This document shows, in pieces, positions 1 through 7,851 of a DNA stretch of 27,972 nucleotides. The first letter of the stretch is position 1. Each line of letters starts with the position of its first letter. Position numbers and translations under genes: made by a program. Under the pieces are notes generated by a model. The model searched no databases, was not told the origin of the DNA, and was given only the letters and a program-made list of their open reading frames with translations. Source of the DNA: an uncultured Christensenella sp. (GTDB taxonomy: Bacteria > Bacillota > Clostridia > Christensenellales > Borkfalkiaceae); NCBI GenBank assembly GCA_910579705.1, contig CAJTUI010000014.1, positions 1 through 27,972 of the forward strand. The letters are read 5' to 3'.

Positions 1-27
1 GAGCCAGAATCAAACTCTTAAGTTTAA
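1..27 (-). rRNA. rrs: 16S rRNA, 5' end only (gene runs off the left edge)
   Basis: Read on the minus strand, the first bases give AAGAGTTTGATTCTGGCTC, the near-universal 5' conserved block of bacterial 16S rRNA (the 27F primer site, AGAGTTTGATCMTGGCTCAG). Only the first ~27 nt of the gene are inside the window. The exact mature 5' end is estimated from the usual 8-9 nt before GAGTTTG. Two tandem promoters upstream on the same strand support an rRNA operon reading leftwards out of the window. Confidence 0.93.
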
Positions 28-222
28 TTTGTATAAAACCGATTACCGAAGTAACCGTGGCTCTATCTCGACTATTTTAGTCATTTATCTTTGCTGACTT
101 TGCTTTGTGGTACTAATGTACTTCAAAGTTAATTGACAGAAACTATTTTAAAAAATTCGTTTCCTTCTATTCAATTTTTAAACTGCATTAAGCCGAAAAC
201 ATTCGGCGCTCGACCAGCGAGC
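28..222 (-). other. rRNA operon transcribed leader
   Basis: This stretch lies between the downstream rRNA promoter and the 16S 5' end. It is about 195 nt, AT-rich and has no plausible ORF. A stem-loop GCTCGCTGGTCGAGC sits at the start of the transcript. CTTTG and CAAAG arms near 95-126 could pair, and could be part of the RNase III processing stalk that forms with sequence downstream of 16S. I could not identify a confident boxA antitermination motif. Confidence 0.6.
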
Positions 223-228
223 TTGTCT

Positions 229-257
229 ATAATATCATATAGAAATATGTTTGTCAA
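229..257 (-). promoter_or_regulatory. rRNA promoter P2 (proximal)
   Basis: Minus strand: -35 TTGACA (252-257), 17-bp spacer, extended -10 TGATATTAT with hexamer at 229-234. Transcription should start near 222 and run into the 16S gene. The -35 is perfect, the spacer ideal, and AT-rich DNA upstream (258-300) resembles an UP element, as expected for a strong rRNA promoter. Confidence 0.85.
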
Positions 258-353
258 ACATTTTTTAGAACTTTTTTTATAATTTTTTAATTATTTTTTA
301 AAGTTTTTTATCTGTCCGACGGCATATCTTGCTTTCTCGCCGCAAGCCTTACA

Positions 354-383
354 AAAATATCATAGTTGGATATATTATGTCAA
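354..383 (-). promoter_or_regulatory. rRNA promoter P1 (distal)
   Basis: Minus strand: -35 TTGACA (378-383) and -10 TATTTT (354-359) at 18 bp, preceded by TGA (extended -10), about 125 bp upstream of P2. The same arrangement of TTGACA and TGATATT in both copies supports a tandem rRNA promoter pair. Confidence 0.65.
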
Positions 384-428
384 CTGAAATAATAAATCTT
401 TTTATAAAATATTTTTATAAGTGAATAT

Positions 429-456
429 TTGACATTTTAAGTAAGTTTTATACATT
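429..456 (+). promoter_or_regulatory. Possible upstream promoter for the 535 gene
   Basis: TTGACA at 429-434 is followed at 16 bp by TACATT (451-456). The -35 is consensus but the -10 is only 4 of 6, and a better promoter lies just downstream. It could be a second start or a relic. Nothing else was recognised in 258-486 apart from the rRNA promoters; the sequence is AT-rich and non-coding. Confidence 0.3.
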
Positions 457-486
457 ATATCCAAAATTTACCAATTGCGTTTTTTC

Positions 487-515
487 TTGCTTTTTATATT
501 ATTATGTTTTATAAT
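487..515 (+). promoter_or_regulatory. Promoter of the small membrane protein gene
   Basis: TTGCTT (487-492), 17-bp spacer, perfect TATAAT (510-515). The predicted start near 522 leaves a leader of about 13 nt containing GAGGAT before the ATG at 535. Confidence 0.75.
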
Positions 516-534
516 GTAAGCGTGAGGATAAATT

Positions 535-774
535 ATGTATAAGATATTGCGCATAACTTTTTCGATACTTGCCGCACTTGCCGCGGCCGCGGCAATTTTC
601 GTATTTATTTACGCGGGCTGGCCGTGGGGGCTGGCCGTAGTTCTTGCCTGCGCGGTGTTCGGCGCGCTTATGGTCACATTCACGACGTTGCAGGAAAAAC
701 AGGAACGCAAAGCAAATCCCCCTCCCCCCGAAGGCGATTTCATTACGGGGAAAGTGGAAAAGGACGAAAAATAA
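535..774 (+). CDS. Small two-helix membrane protein, unknown function
   Basis: A 79-residue protein with two hydrophobic segments (about residues 5-27 and 30-49) joined by a short Gly-Trp-Pro-Trp turn, then a charged cytoplasmic-type tail (QEKQERK, PPPPEG, KVEKDEK). I do not recognise the family. The ATG has GAGGAT 6 nt upstream and a consensus promoter just before it, and a strong hairpin terminator follows the stop, so it is a self-contained single-gene unit, divergent from the rRNA operon. The protein probably inserts as a helical hairpin with the tail in the cytosol. Real gene: fairly sure. Function: unknown. Confidence 0.75.
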   Translation: MYKILRITFSILAALAAAAAIFVFIYAGWPWGLAVVLACAVFGALMVTFTTLQEKQERKANPPPPEGDFITGKVEKDEK

Positions 775-778
775 ATCA

Positions 779-816
779 ACGGTCGGTTGCGTTCAGGCAA
801 CCGGCCGTTTTATTTT
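779..816. terminator. Bidirectional intrinsic terminator
   Basis: ACGGTCGGTTGC (779-790) pairs with GCAACCGGCCGT (797-808) with one G-U pair, loop GTTCAG, followed by a T-rich run on the plus strand. The reverse complement is also followed by a T-rich stretch, so it can end both the 535 gene and the convergent NlpC/P60 gene. Confidence 0.85.
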
Positions 817-825
817 AAAAAATAT

Positions 826-1665
826 TTAAATCATTCTCTGGCTCTGGATATAGTAGCCCCAACGCGTAGAGCTTATCTGCTCGATTTTCGCGTAGTCGGA
901 GGCCGTGTGCAAAATCCAGTTGTCGCCGAGATACATTGCAACGTGCCCTATACGCTCTATGCCGACCTTGTCTTTACGCGTCGCGTTTGTGAAAAACATC
1001 AGATCCCCGCGTTTCAGATCCGATTTGGCAACGGTTTTACCCTGCTTTACCTGAGTACGCGTAGTTACGTCCAGAAGCGTGTCCGCCCCGTAATAGTACA
1101 TATACTGCATAAGCGACGAGCAGTCGAACGCGTTCGACGAAAAGCCTTTGAGTTTATTGCCCTTGCCGTCGTGCAGTCTTACCGCGCCGTACACGTACGG
1201 AACGCCCATAAACCTCGTTCCCTCCGCAATGACGGCCTCGACCTCGTCGCCCGCCTTCTGCATATCGACTATGACGCAGTACTTTTTGGAAATGTACACC
1301 GTCTTGTTTTTGTACTTGGTAATATACCAGCCGTTCTCTTCGCCGAGGCAGGCGTACAGCGTGGACTTTTCCGCCGTGCCGAGCACCGCATAGCCCGTGC
1401 CTGCGCCGGAGCGGATATTTACATTGTTCGTTGTTACCGATATGTAAGGAATAGTCTTGGGTTTGGGCTGCTCGTCGGGGGTTTCGGGTTTCTCAACCTC
1501 GGGCGGGGTCAAATCGGGTTTCTCTTCGGGAGTTACGAGCAACTCGTCCGAGATTTCGTAGTTATCGTTATCGCCGTTTTTCTCGGGCACGGCCGCGCAA
1601 CCCGCCGTCATTGTTACGGCAACCGCGAAAGCCGCGGTTAAGGCCGCTAAATTTTTTCGTTTCAT
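826..1665 (-). CDS. NlpC/P60 lipoprotein with SH3b domain (peptidoglycan endopeptidase)
   Basis: Predicted cell-wall hydrolase of 279 residues. Residues 1-22 form a lipoprotein signal with lipobox TAGC (lipidated Cys23). A Pro/Glu-rich linker (about 40-72) spans the outer face. A bacterial SH3 domain follows (about 74-132, VNIRSGAGTGYAVLGT). The C-terminal NlpC/P60 domain (about 140-279) has the catalytic Cys182 in FDCSSL, His241 in IGHVAMYLGD and His253 in ILHTAS. The family cleaves peptidoglycan stem peptides (gamma-D-Glu-diamino acid bonds). A longer reading to 1719 is possible, but the ATG at 1665 has AAGGAG at good spacing and begins a proper signal peptide. It is transcribed alone from an extended -10 promoter. 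Domain assignment is firm; the exact bond cut is from family knowledge. Confidence 0.93.
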   Translation of the reverse strand: MKRKNLAALTAAFAVAVTMTAGCAAVPEKNGDNDNYEISDELLVTPEEKPDLTPPEVEKPETPDEQPKPKTIPYISVTTNNVNIRSGAGTGYAVLGTAEKSTLYACLGEENGWYITKYKNKTVYISKKYCVIVDMQKAGDEVEAVIAEGTRFMGVPYVYGAVRLHDGKGNKLKGFSSNAFDCSSLMQYMYYYGADTLLDVTTRTQVKQGKTVAKSDLKRGDLMFFTNATRKDKVGIERIGHVAMYLGDNWILHTASDYAKIEQISSTRWGYYIQSQRMI

Positions 1666-1698
1666 AAAAAATTTCTCCTTATAAAGTTTTACAAGCGT

Positions 1699-1727
1699 AT
1701 TATACCAAACCCTGCGCATATGCGCAA
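1699..1727 (-). promoter_or_regulatory. Promoter of the NlpC/P60 gene
   Basis: Minus strand: TTGCGC (1722-1727), 17 bp, extended TGGTATAAT with hexamer 1699-1704. The -35 lies within the self-complementary GCGCATATGCGC (1714-1725), which could serve as an operator. Confidence 0.75.
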
Positions 1728-1760
1728 TGCAAAGATTTTTCCAGTAAAGGCAGGCATTGG

Positions 1761-1796
1761 AAAAGCCCCGCGCGTTAAAAACGCACGGGGCTTTAT
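1761..1796. terminator. Intrinsic terminator after the DUF1858 gene
   Basis: AAAGCCCCGCGCGTT pairs with AACGCACGGGGCTTT around an AAA loop, with one mismatch. On the minus strand the stem is followed by TTTT, fitting termination of the DUF1858 gene, whose stop is about 12 nt before the stem. Confidence 0.85.
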
Positions 1797-1807
1797 ATTA
1801 TATGGAA

Positions 1808-2005
1808 TTATTCCACGCCTTCGTTGAGCTTGTCCAGAAGGGACTGCAAATCGTTGCCGTGAACGAACACGGCCTGCTCTATCGTCTCGCCGTGAGCCAT
1901 AGCGCAACCGAGGCAGTGCATTCCCACAGCCTGTAAAATCTCCGCGCTGTCGGGATTGATTTTAAGACAGTCGGCAATTAAAGTATCCTTTGTTATCTTA
2001 GCCAT
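1808..2005 (-). CDS. DUF1858-type small redox-disulfide protein
   Basis: A 65-residue protein matching the DUF1858 / hybrid-cluster-associated disulfide domain: the N-terminal ITKDTLIADCLKINPDSAEIL helix-turn pattern, then GMHCLGC with a CXXC pair (Cys30, Cys33), then the GETIEQA helix. Members are found alone or fused to redox proteins, and the CXXC is presumed to be redox active or metal binding; the physiological role is not established. Its own promoter overlaps the end of mscS, and a strong terminator follows, so it is an independent monocistronic unit. The start is supported by CGGAGA upstream. Family call: high confidence. Confidence 0.9.
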   Translation of the reverse strand: MAKITKDTLIADCLKINPDSAEILQAVGMHCLGCAMAHGETIEQAVFVHGNDLQSLLDKLNEGVE

Positions 2006-2036
2006 ATTATTATCTCCGTATATTTTATTTATGGTG

Positions 2037-2065
2037 ATTATAGCACCCTTTTATACTTTTTACAA
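2037..2065 (-). promoter_or_regulatory. Promoter of the DUF1858 gene
   Basis: Minus strand: TTGTAA (2060-2065), 17 bp, extended TGCTATAAT with hexamer 2037-2042. The -35 abuts the mscS stop codon. No terminator is visible after mscS, so read-through from the parE operon is also possible. Confidence 0.75.
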
Positions 2066-3031
2066 TCATTTTGCGGCGGTTTCGTCCGCCATATGAACGA
2101 CAAGCTGGTTGAAAGGTATTCCCACACCGTTCTCGTCAAACATATTTTTAAGCTTCTTGTTCATTTCACGCTGAACGGCGAATATGTCGCCCTCGTAACA
2201 CGAAGCCGTAAACTGCAAGGTAACGCCGGACGCACCGAGCGCCGCAACCCCGTCGTAAGAAATACTGTCGATTACGCCCTCGATTTTGATTTCGGGAAGT
2301 TTTGTCGCGATAATTTCCTCAACGCGTTCCAGAGACTCGCCGTACTCTATATCGACAAGCGCTTTCGCCGTGGACGGATTTACAGTCTGGTTGAGCACGC
2401 CCCTTATGTCGCTGTTGTTTATGATTTTGATATTGCCGAGCGCCTCCAGCTTGGTCGTCCTTATACCTATAGAAACAACCGTTCCGCGGAACCCGTCCAC
2501 CGTCACGATATCGCCCACGTTGAACTCGTTCTCAAACACAATGAAAAGCCCCGCGACGACGTCGGCGATAAGGCTCTGCATTCCGAGACCTACGATAAGA
2601 GTTACGACGCCCGCGCCCGTTATAAGCGCGGTGGTATCTATGCCCCAGATAGCGAGCACGGCGATTACGAGAACTACCGCAACTACGCATCTGATCATAT
2701 TCGAAATAAGCCTTACGACGGTGATTTCGCGCTGGTTGCGTTTAAACACCCTGTTGATAATACCGAGAACGATTGCCGTTACCACAAGTATGATCGTTAC
2801 AATCTGTACGGCCCTTATGATTTTGGGAACGAGCGCGAGAAGTCCGTTAAGGAATTCGGAGTCCGTTATGCCCCTGTTGAAAATACTGTCCTCTACAAAA
2901 ATCTTATCGTGAAAAACATAGGAGCAAACCGTTCCCACCGCCAGCAGAATGAGGATGATTATTTTCACGGGCCCCATTCTCCTGATTTTGTTTTTCATTT
3001 CTTCCGTCTGTTGCTTGATACTGTCCTTCAT
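2066..3031 (-). CDS. MscS-family mechanosensitive ion channel
   Basis: A 321-residue small-conductance mechanosensitive channel, which opens under membrane tension to release solutes on osmotic downshock. Membrane segments are visible at about 22-40, 76-98 and 108-130, and the pore-lining TM3 lies at about 132-165 with the Gly/Ala-rich TGAGVVTLIVGLGMQS typical of MscS. The beta domain follows (VGDIVTVDGFRGTVVSIGIRTTKL), then the alpha/beta vestibule domain. Length is close to E. coli MscS (286) with an extra N-terminal segment. It starts 9 nt after parC with AAGGAG, so it is the third gene of the parE-parC operon. The family is clear; the link to topoisomerase is only positional. Confidence 0.93.
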   Translation of the reverse strand: MKDSIKQQTEEMKNKIRRMGPVKIIILILLAVGTVCSYVFHDKIFVEDSIFNRGITDSEFLNGLLALVPKIIRAVQIVTIILVVTAIVLGIINRVFKRNQREITVVRLISNMIRCVVAVVLVIAVLAIWGIDTTALITGAGVVTLIVGLGMQSLIADVVAGLFIVFENEFNVGDIVTVDGFRGTVVSIGIRTTKLEALGNIKIINNSDIRGVLNQTVNPSTAKALVDIEYGESLERVEEIIATKLPEIKIEGVIDSISYDGVAALGASGVTLQFTASCYEGDIFAVQREMNKKLKNMFDENGVGIPFNQLVVHMADETAAK

Positions 3032-3040
3032 ATAAACTCC

Positions 3041-5536
3041 TTAAAATTTAATCTGCATTCTGCCGTCGGGATAATCCGAACGGTGTTTGAGCGCGTAAAC
3101 GGCAACCACCTTGCCCACGCCCTCCTTTTTAAGCGGCTTGCCGCGGAAAACACGCGTTTCTATAGGTATTTCCTCGGTGTTGACTTCCACGACAGACTTG
3201 TCCTCGTTTACGACTGCCAGAGAGTACGGTATGGTGACGTAATCCGCAAACAGGATTTCACCCTTGCCCTTGATGTCGGCAATCATTACTCCCTTGCACG
3301 CCCTGCCGATAGGGTCTATCGTAGACGAAACGACGCGTTTGAACCCGCCGAGCGTGGTAACGATTATAATTTCACCCTCGCCCGTGTGCTGGGTAGCAAA
3401 TATAACCTCGTCGCCCTCGCCTAGCGAAATGCCCTTCACGCCGCCAGCAATCCTGCCCTGCACGGGCACGTCGTCCTTGCTCGCGTTGAGGCACAGCCCC
3501 TTGCGCGTTATGAAAAGCATAGTCGAATACTCGTCCTCGTCGAACCTTTCGACCGTCAACAGCTCGTCCCCGTCTTTGAGTTTGACCGCGGGGAAAACGT
3601 TCTTGCTCTGCTCGTACTCGCTCCACGCCGAGCGCTTGACCGCGCCCTGTCTGGTAAAGAATATCAGCTCGCCCTCGGGCAGCTTGCCGTCGCGGCAGGC
3701 GAAAAGCCTGACGGGATATTCGTCCTTCTGCACTCCCTCAACAAGTTTTTCGAGCTTGGTGCCCGACGACTTGAATTCGTTGAGGTCGGCATACTTGGAG
3801 TTCATTTTTACGCAGTTGCCGAGGTTGGTAAACGCAAACACCGCGTCCTCGCCGCCGCAGTTTATTACGTGCCTGTGCAAATGCGACAGGGAAACTGACG
3901 AAGAAAGTTTCTTCTTGGCAGCAAAATCGAACTCCTCGCGCTCGACGAACTTGACGTGGTTATGCGCGTTGAGGCAGACCGACCATTCCGCAACGGACTT
4001 GCGCCCGTCCGCGTGCTTGACCGCGATTTTCTCCTCGTCCGCAACAATGCGGGTCTTGCGCTCGCACTTGTACTTGCGCTTAATCGCGCGCATTTCGGAC
4101 TTGACTATATCCCACTGCTTGCTCTTGTCGTCAATAATTGCGCGCAGCTGCTCTATGAGCACTTTAAGTTGCGCAAGCTCGTCTTCCAGCTTTTTGACTT
4201 CCAGCTTGGCAAGCCGCGCAAGCCTTAAATCGAGTATCGCCTGCGCCTGCCGCTCGGACAGCGCAAACCGTTCCATAAGCTTTCTGCGCGCGTCCGCAGT
4301 CGACTCCGCGGTCTTGATTATCTTAACCACCTCGTCGACGTTGTGCACGCCTATAATAAGTCCTTCGAGTATGTGACAGCGCGCAAGCGCCTCTTTCAGC
4401 TCGTATCTCGTACGCCTGAGAACGACTTGCCTCTGATACTGTACATAATACCTTATTATATCCAGAAGCCCGAGCTGGCGCGGACGGCCGCCCGCGATTG
4501 CTACCATATTGATACCGAACGTACATTCGAGGTCGGTATACTTAAACAGAAGTTTTAAAATTTTATCTACTTCCGCGTCCTTTTTAAGCGTGATAACCGC
4601 GCGCATACCCGTGCGGTCGGACTCGTCCACAATCTCCGCAATGCCCGAAAGCTGCTCCTTTTTCTCCTCGCGCAAAAGCATTATCTTTCTTAAAAGCTCC
4701 GCCTTGTTGGTCTGATAGGGCAGTTCGGTTATGACGATATGCTTTTTCCCGTAGTCGCCGGGGTCGACGGTATACCTTGCGCGGAGCGTGATTTTACCCC
4801 TGCCCGTTTCGTAAGCCTGTTTAAGCTCTTTCGCGATTACGAACCCGCCCGTGGAAAAGTCGGGGCCGGGGATTATCGTCATAATTTCTTTGAGCGAGAT
4901 TTTGGGATTGTCTATATACGCGCAACACCCGTCTATCACCTCGCCGAGGTTATGCGTGGGAATGTTTGTTGCAAGACCTACTGCAATGCCGTTCGCGCCG
5001 TTTACCAAAAGGTTGGGATAACGGCCGGGCAGGAGGTCGGGTTCGAGCAACGAGTCGTCGAAGTTGAACGAAAACGGCACGGTTTCCTTGTCCAGATCGC
5101 GCAGAAGTTCGAGCGCGAGCGGTTCCAGCCTCGCCTCTGTATACCTCATAGCCGCGGCAGGGTCGCCGTCTACGGAGCCGAAGTTGCCGTGGCCGTTGAC
5201 GAGCGTCATACGCATATTGAAGTCCTGCGCCATTCTTACCATAGCGTCGTAGACGGAGCTGTCGCCGTGCGGGTGGTATTTACCCATACAGTCGCCGACA
5301 ATTCTCGCCGACTTCTTGTGCGGCTTGTCGGGCGTGAGCCCCATCTCTACCATAGTATAGAGAATACGGCGCTGAACGGGTTTAAGCCCGTCCTCCACGC
5401 GCGGCAATGCCCTGTCTAAAATTACGAATTCCGCGTACGGCAGCATAGACTGCGGCATAACCTCTTCGAGCGGCGTGATAAACACGTTGCCCGTGGGTAT
5501 GGAGGTCTGAACGCTGCCGTTGTTTTTCTTGGCCAT
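3041..5536 (-). CDS. parC: Type IIA topoisomerase subunit A (ParC-like)
   Basis: An 831-residue DNA-cleaving subunit. The winged-helix/tower region holds GKYHPHGDSSVYDAMVRMAQ (about 85-104) and GNFGSVDGDPAAAMRYTEAR, with catalytic Arg131-Tyr132 forming the 5'-phosphotyrosine link. The quinolone-determining Ser93 and Asp97 (E. coli GyrA 83 and 87) are the sensitive-type residues. A long coiled-coil region (about 430-490) is followed by a beta-pinwheel C-terminal domain. Its GyrA-box position reads QGRIAGGVKG (about 695), a degenerate version of QRRGGKG, which favours topoisomerase IV (decatenation) over gyrase (negative supercoiling). The NFGSVDGD motif is GyrA-like, so the subtype is less certain than the family. 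It starts 1 nt after parE, whose last codons contain its Shine-Dalgarno GGAGG, so translation is coupled. Confidence 0.92.
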   Translation of the reverse strand: MAKKNNGSVQTSIPTGNVFITPLEEVMPQSMLPYAEFVILDRALPRVEDGLKPVQRRILYTMVEMGLTPDKPHKKSARIVGDCMGKYHPHGDSSVYDAMVRMAQDFNMRMTLVNGHGNFGSVDGDPAAAMRYTEARLEPLALELLRDLDKETVPFSFNFDDSLLEPDLLPGRYPNLLVNGANGIAVGLATNIPTHNLGEVIDGCCAYIDNPKISLKEIMTIIPGPDFSTGGFVIAKELKQAYETGRGKITLRARYTVDPGDYGKKHIVITELPYQTNKAELLRKIMLLREEKKEQLSGIAEIVDESDRTGMRAVITLKKDAEVDKILKLLFKYTDLECTFGINMVAIAGGRPRQLGLLDIIRYYVQYQRQVVLRRTRYELKEALARCHILEGLIIGVHNVDEVVKIIKTAESTADARRKLMERFALSERQAQAILDLRLARLAKLEVKKLEDELAQLKVLIEQLRAIIDDKSKQWDIVKSEMRAIKRKYKCERKTRIVADEEKIAVKHADGRKSVAEWSVCLNAHNHVKFVEREEFDFAAKKKLSSSVSLSHLHRHVINCGGEDAVFAFTNLGNCVKMNSKYADLNEFKSSGTKLEKLVEGVQKDEYPVRLFACRDGKLPEGELIFFTRQGAVKRSAWSEYEQSKNVFPAVKLKDGDELLTVERFDEDEYSTMLFITRKGLCLNASKDDVPVQGRIAGGVKGISLGEGDEVIFATQHTGEGEIIIVTTLGGFKRVVSSTIDPIGRACKGVMIADIKGKGEILFADYVTIPYSLAVVNEDKSVVEVNTEEIPIETRVFRGKPLKKEGVGKVVAVYALKHRSDYPDGRMQIKF

Positions 5537-5537
5537 A

Positions 5538-7616
5538 TCAGTATCCTCCCGCCGCGTTGTTTTCGGGCTTGAAGTTTACCCTCTCGATAAGCCCGTCCAC
5601 TTTATTGAAGTTGGCGTTTTCGTTAAGAAATTCCTTTCTGCCGTCAACCTTGTCGCCCATAAGCATTTCGATTACGTTCGCGGCCTCGGACACGTCCTCG
5701 ATTGTAACCTGTATAAGGTTTCTGGTGGCGGGGTTCATAGTCGTGTCCCAAAGCTGCTCTGCGCTCATTTCGCCGAGGCCCTTGTAACGCTGTATCTGAT
5801 AGCCCTTGCCGACTTTCTTTATCTTCTCGTCAAGCTCCTTGTCGTCGTAAGCGTATTCCACCACGTCCTTTTTATAGACTTTATAGAGCGGCGGCATACC
5901 TATATACACGCAACCCGCGTTCACCAGATCGCGCATATACTTGAAAAAGAAGGTTAAAAGTATACAGCGGATATGAAGTCCGTCCTGATCGGCGTCCGAC
6001 AAAATTATGACTTTGCGGTATCTGCTTTTTTCCAGATCGAAAGAGCGGTTGAACCCCGCGCCGATAGCCGAAACAAGCGTCTTTATCTCCTCGTTCTGCA
6101 ACGCCTGCAACGCCGTCTTTTTCTGCACGTTCAAAGGCTTGCCGCGCAACGGAAGTATGGACTGATACTGCCTCACGCGCGCCTGTTTGGCCGTTCCGCC
6201 CGCGCTGTCGCCCTCGACTATAAACAGCTCGTTCATTTCGGGGTTCCTGCCCGAGCAGGGCGCAAGCTTGCCGATAAGGTTAAGCCCGTCGTTATCGGAC
6301 GCCGCTTTCGCAACGTCCCTCTCGGCGCGGTGCTTTATCCTGTCGTCTGCGGCGAACTTGGCTTTTTTCGCCATTTCCTCGAATATCGGTTTGTTGGTCT
6401 TAACCGCCATAAGCCGGGCAAGCCCTTCGTAAACGGCCTGCTCCACGGGCGCCTTAACCTCGGGATTGCCGAGCTTGGTCTTGGTCTGCCCCTCGAACTC
6501 CACGCCCGTCATTTTGACGGTGAGCACGGCGGTAAGACCCTCTTTTATGTCGTCCGCGATAAACGGCGCCTCCTTGGCCCTTAAAATACCGTTGTTTCTC
6601 GCGAATTCGTTTATAACCTTCAAAAGCCCGTTATGGAAACCCGTTTCGTGATAACCGCCCTCGACGGTGGAAATATTGTTTACGAACGAGTAAAGGCTTT
6701 CGGTGTCGTCCTTTGTGTGACAGAGCGCGAACTCTATCTTGATTTTACCCTTGGGCGCGCCTTTGAGCTGAATGTCCCTGACGTCCGAGCAGGAAAGCGG
6801 CTCGGCATACAGCGGGGTCCTGTCGCCGTTAAGGTATTTGACGAAGTCTATAAGCCCGCCGTCGTACTTGAAAGTAACCGGCTCGCGCGCGGGCAGAAGT
6901 TTTTTAACGGCCTTGGCGTCCCCGAAAATGTCCTCTTCCTCGACTACGCGGTAAACGTCGCGCTCGTCGATAAAATTGATTTTCAGGCCCTTGTTTAAAA
7001 ACGCAAGCTCTTTAAGCCGCTTAAACACGGTTTCATAGCTCCACTCCACCGTTTCAAACACTTCCTTATCGGGCATAAACCTGACCAGCGTTCCGCGCTT
7101 TGCCGTCTTTTCGCCCGTGTTTTCAAGCGGACCGTCGGGCACGCCGCAAAGCCATTTCTTGCGCTCTCCGTCAAAGCGGCTGGAAAACGCCATTCTGAAA
7201 ATCTTGCCGCGGTAGACCTCCACTTTCAGCCAGGCCGAAAGCGCGTTCGTAACCGACGCACCCACGCCGTGCAGTCCGCCCGAAAAGGCGTAGTTTTCGG
7301 TATCGAACTTGCCGCCCGCGTGAAGTTTGGTAAATATTACCTCGACGCCGCTCATTCTGGCCTTTGTGTTTACGTCCGTCGGCATTCCCCTGCCGTTATC
7401 TTCCACCGAGGCGGAGCCGTCCTTATGCAGTTTGACGGTAATCTCGTCCGCATAGCCGTTTGCCGCCTCGTCCACGGAGTTGTCCACTATCTCCCACAGA
7501 ATATGGTGAAGACCCTTTATGCCCGTGGAACCTATATACATACCGGGGCGCATACGCACCGCTTCAAGTCCTTCCAGTATTTTTAAATCGTCCGCGTTAT
7601 AGCTTTTATCCGCCAT
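5538..7616 (-). CDS. parE: Type IIA topoisomerase subunit B (ParE-like)
   Basis: A 692-residue ATPase subunit partnering the downstream subunit A. The GHKL ATPase domain shows EIVDNSVDEA (Glu42, Asn46), DNGRGMP (73-79) and GGLHGVGASVTNALS (113-127). The transducer domain holds the QTKTKLGN switch-lysine loop (377-384). The TOPRIM domain has EGDSAGG (468-474), PLRGKPLNV and DADQDG (541-546) for metal binding. The C-terminal RYKGLGEMSAEQLWDTTM is the tail shared by GyrB and ParE. It is somewhat longer than the usual 640-655 residues, with extra sequence at about 225-250. It heads the parE-parC-mscS operon behind an extended -10 promoter. Gyrase versus topoisomerase IV cannot be settled from this subunit; the ParE label follows from the partner's degenerate GyrA box. 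Confidence 0.92.
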   Translation of the reverse strand: MADKSYNADDLKILEGLEAVRMRPGMYIGSTGIKGLHHILWEIVDNSVDEAANGYADEITVKLHKDGSASVEDNGRGMPTDVNTKARMSGVEVIFTKLHAGGKFDTENYAFSGGLHGVGASVTNALSAWLKVEVYRGKIFRMAFSSRFDGERKKWLCGVPDGPLENTGEKTAKRGTLVRFMPDKEVFETVEWSYETVFKRLKELAFLNKGLKINFIDERDVYRVVEEEDIFGDAKAVKKLLPAREPVTFKYDGGLIDFVKYLNGDRTPLYAEPLSCSDVRDIQLKGAPKGKIKIEFALCHTKDDTESLYSFVNNISTVEGGYHETGFHNGLLKVINEFARNNGILRAKEAPFIADDIKEGLTAVLTVKMTGVEFEGQTKTKLGNPEVKAPVEQAVYEGLARLMAVKTNKPIFEEMAKKAKFAADDRIKHRAERDVAKAASDNDGLNLIGKLAPCSGRNPEMNELFIVEGDSAGGTAKQARVRQYQSILPLRGKPLNVQKKTALQALQNEEIKTLVSAIGAGFNRSFDLEKSRYRKVIILSDADQDGLHIRCILLTFFFKYMRDLVNAGCVYIGMPPLYKVYKKDVVEYAYDDKELDEKIKKVGKGYQIQRYKGLGEMSAEQLWDTTMNPATRNLIQVTIEDVSEAANVIEMLMGDKVDGRKEFLNENANFNKVDGLIERVNFKPENNAAGGY

Positions 7617-7701
7617 ATAAATCCTTTAAATGCAAATAATTTCTTACGTATCGGCGCGCCTTTTTGCCCTATACGGCTTTTTTCGGCACATATACACCTT
7701 A

Positions 7702-7730
7702 ATTATACCACATTTAGAAAAAAATGTAAA
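7702..7730 (-). promoter_or_regulatory. Promoter of the parE-parC-mscS operon
   Basis: Minus strand: TTTACA (7725-7730), 17 bp, extended TGGTATAAT with hexamer 7702-7707. The leader to the parE ATG is about 80 nt and holds an AAAGGA ribosome site before the start. Confidence 0.8.
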
Positions 7731-7777
7731 GCGCGGCGAATAAATTTTTCGCAAGCCGTAAATTGTCATACATTTCA

Positions 7778-7806
7778 TTGACATTATTTTATTTTTGTGT
7801 TAATAT
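7778..7806 (+). promoter_or_regulatory. Promoter of the GNAT gene
   Basis: TTGACA (7778-7783), 17 bp, TAATAT (7801-7806) preceded by TGT (extended -10). It diverges from the parE promoter about 50 bp away. Confidence 0.7.
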
Positions 7807-7851
7807 ACTGCATTGTTGAGAGAATTTTTACACCCTTGCAAGGAGAATCAA

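Noticed and set aside
787..1641. A 284-codon plus-strand frame
   Set aside because: It lies opposite the NlpC/P60 gene and its start is inside a terminator hairpin.
2093..3424. A 443-codon open frame on the plus strand
   Set aside because: It is antisense to mscS and parC, rich in Arg/His/Tyr as expected from reverse reading of GC-biased codons, and matches no family; the opposite-strand genes have clear domains.
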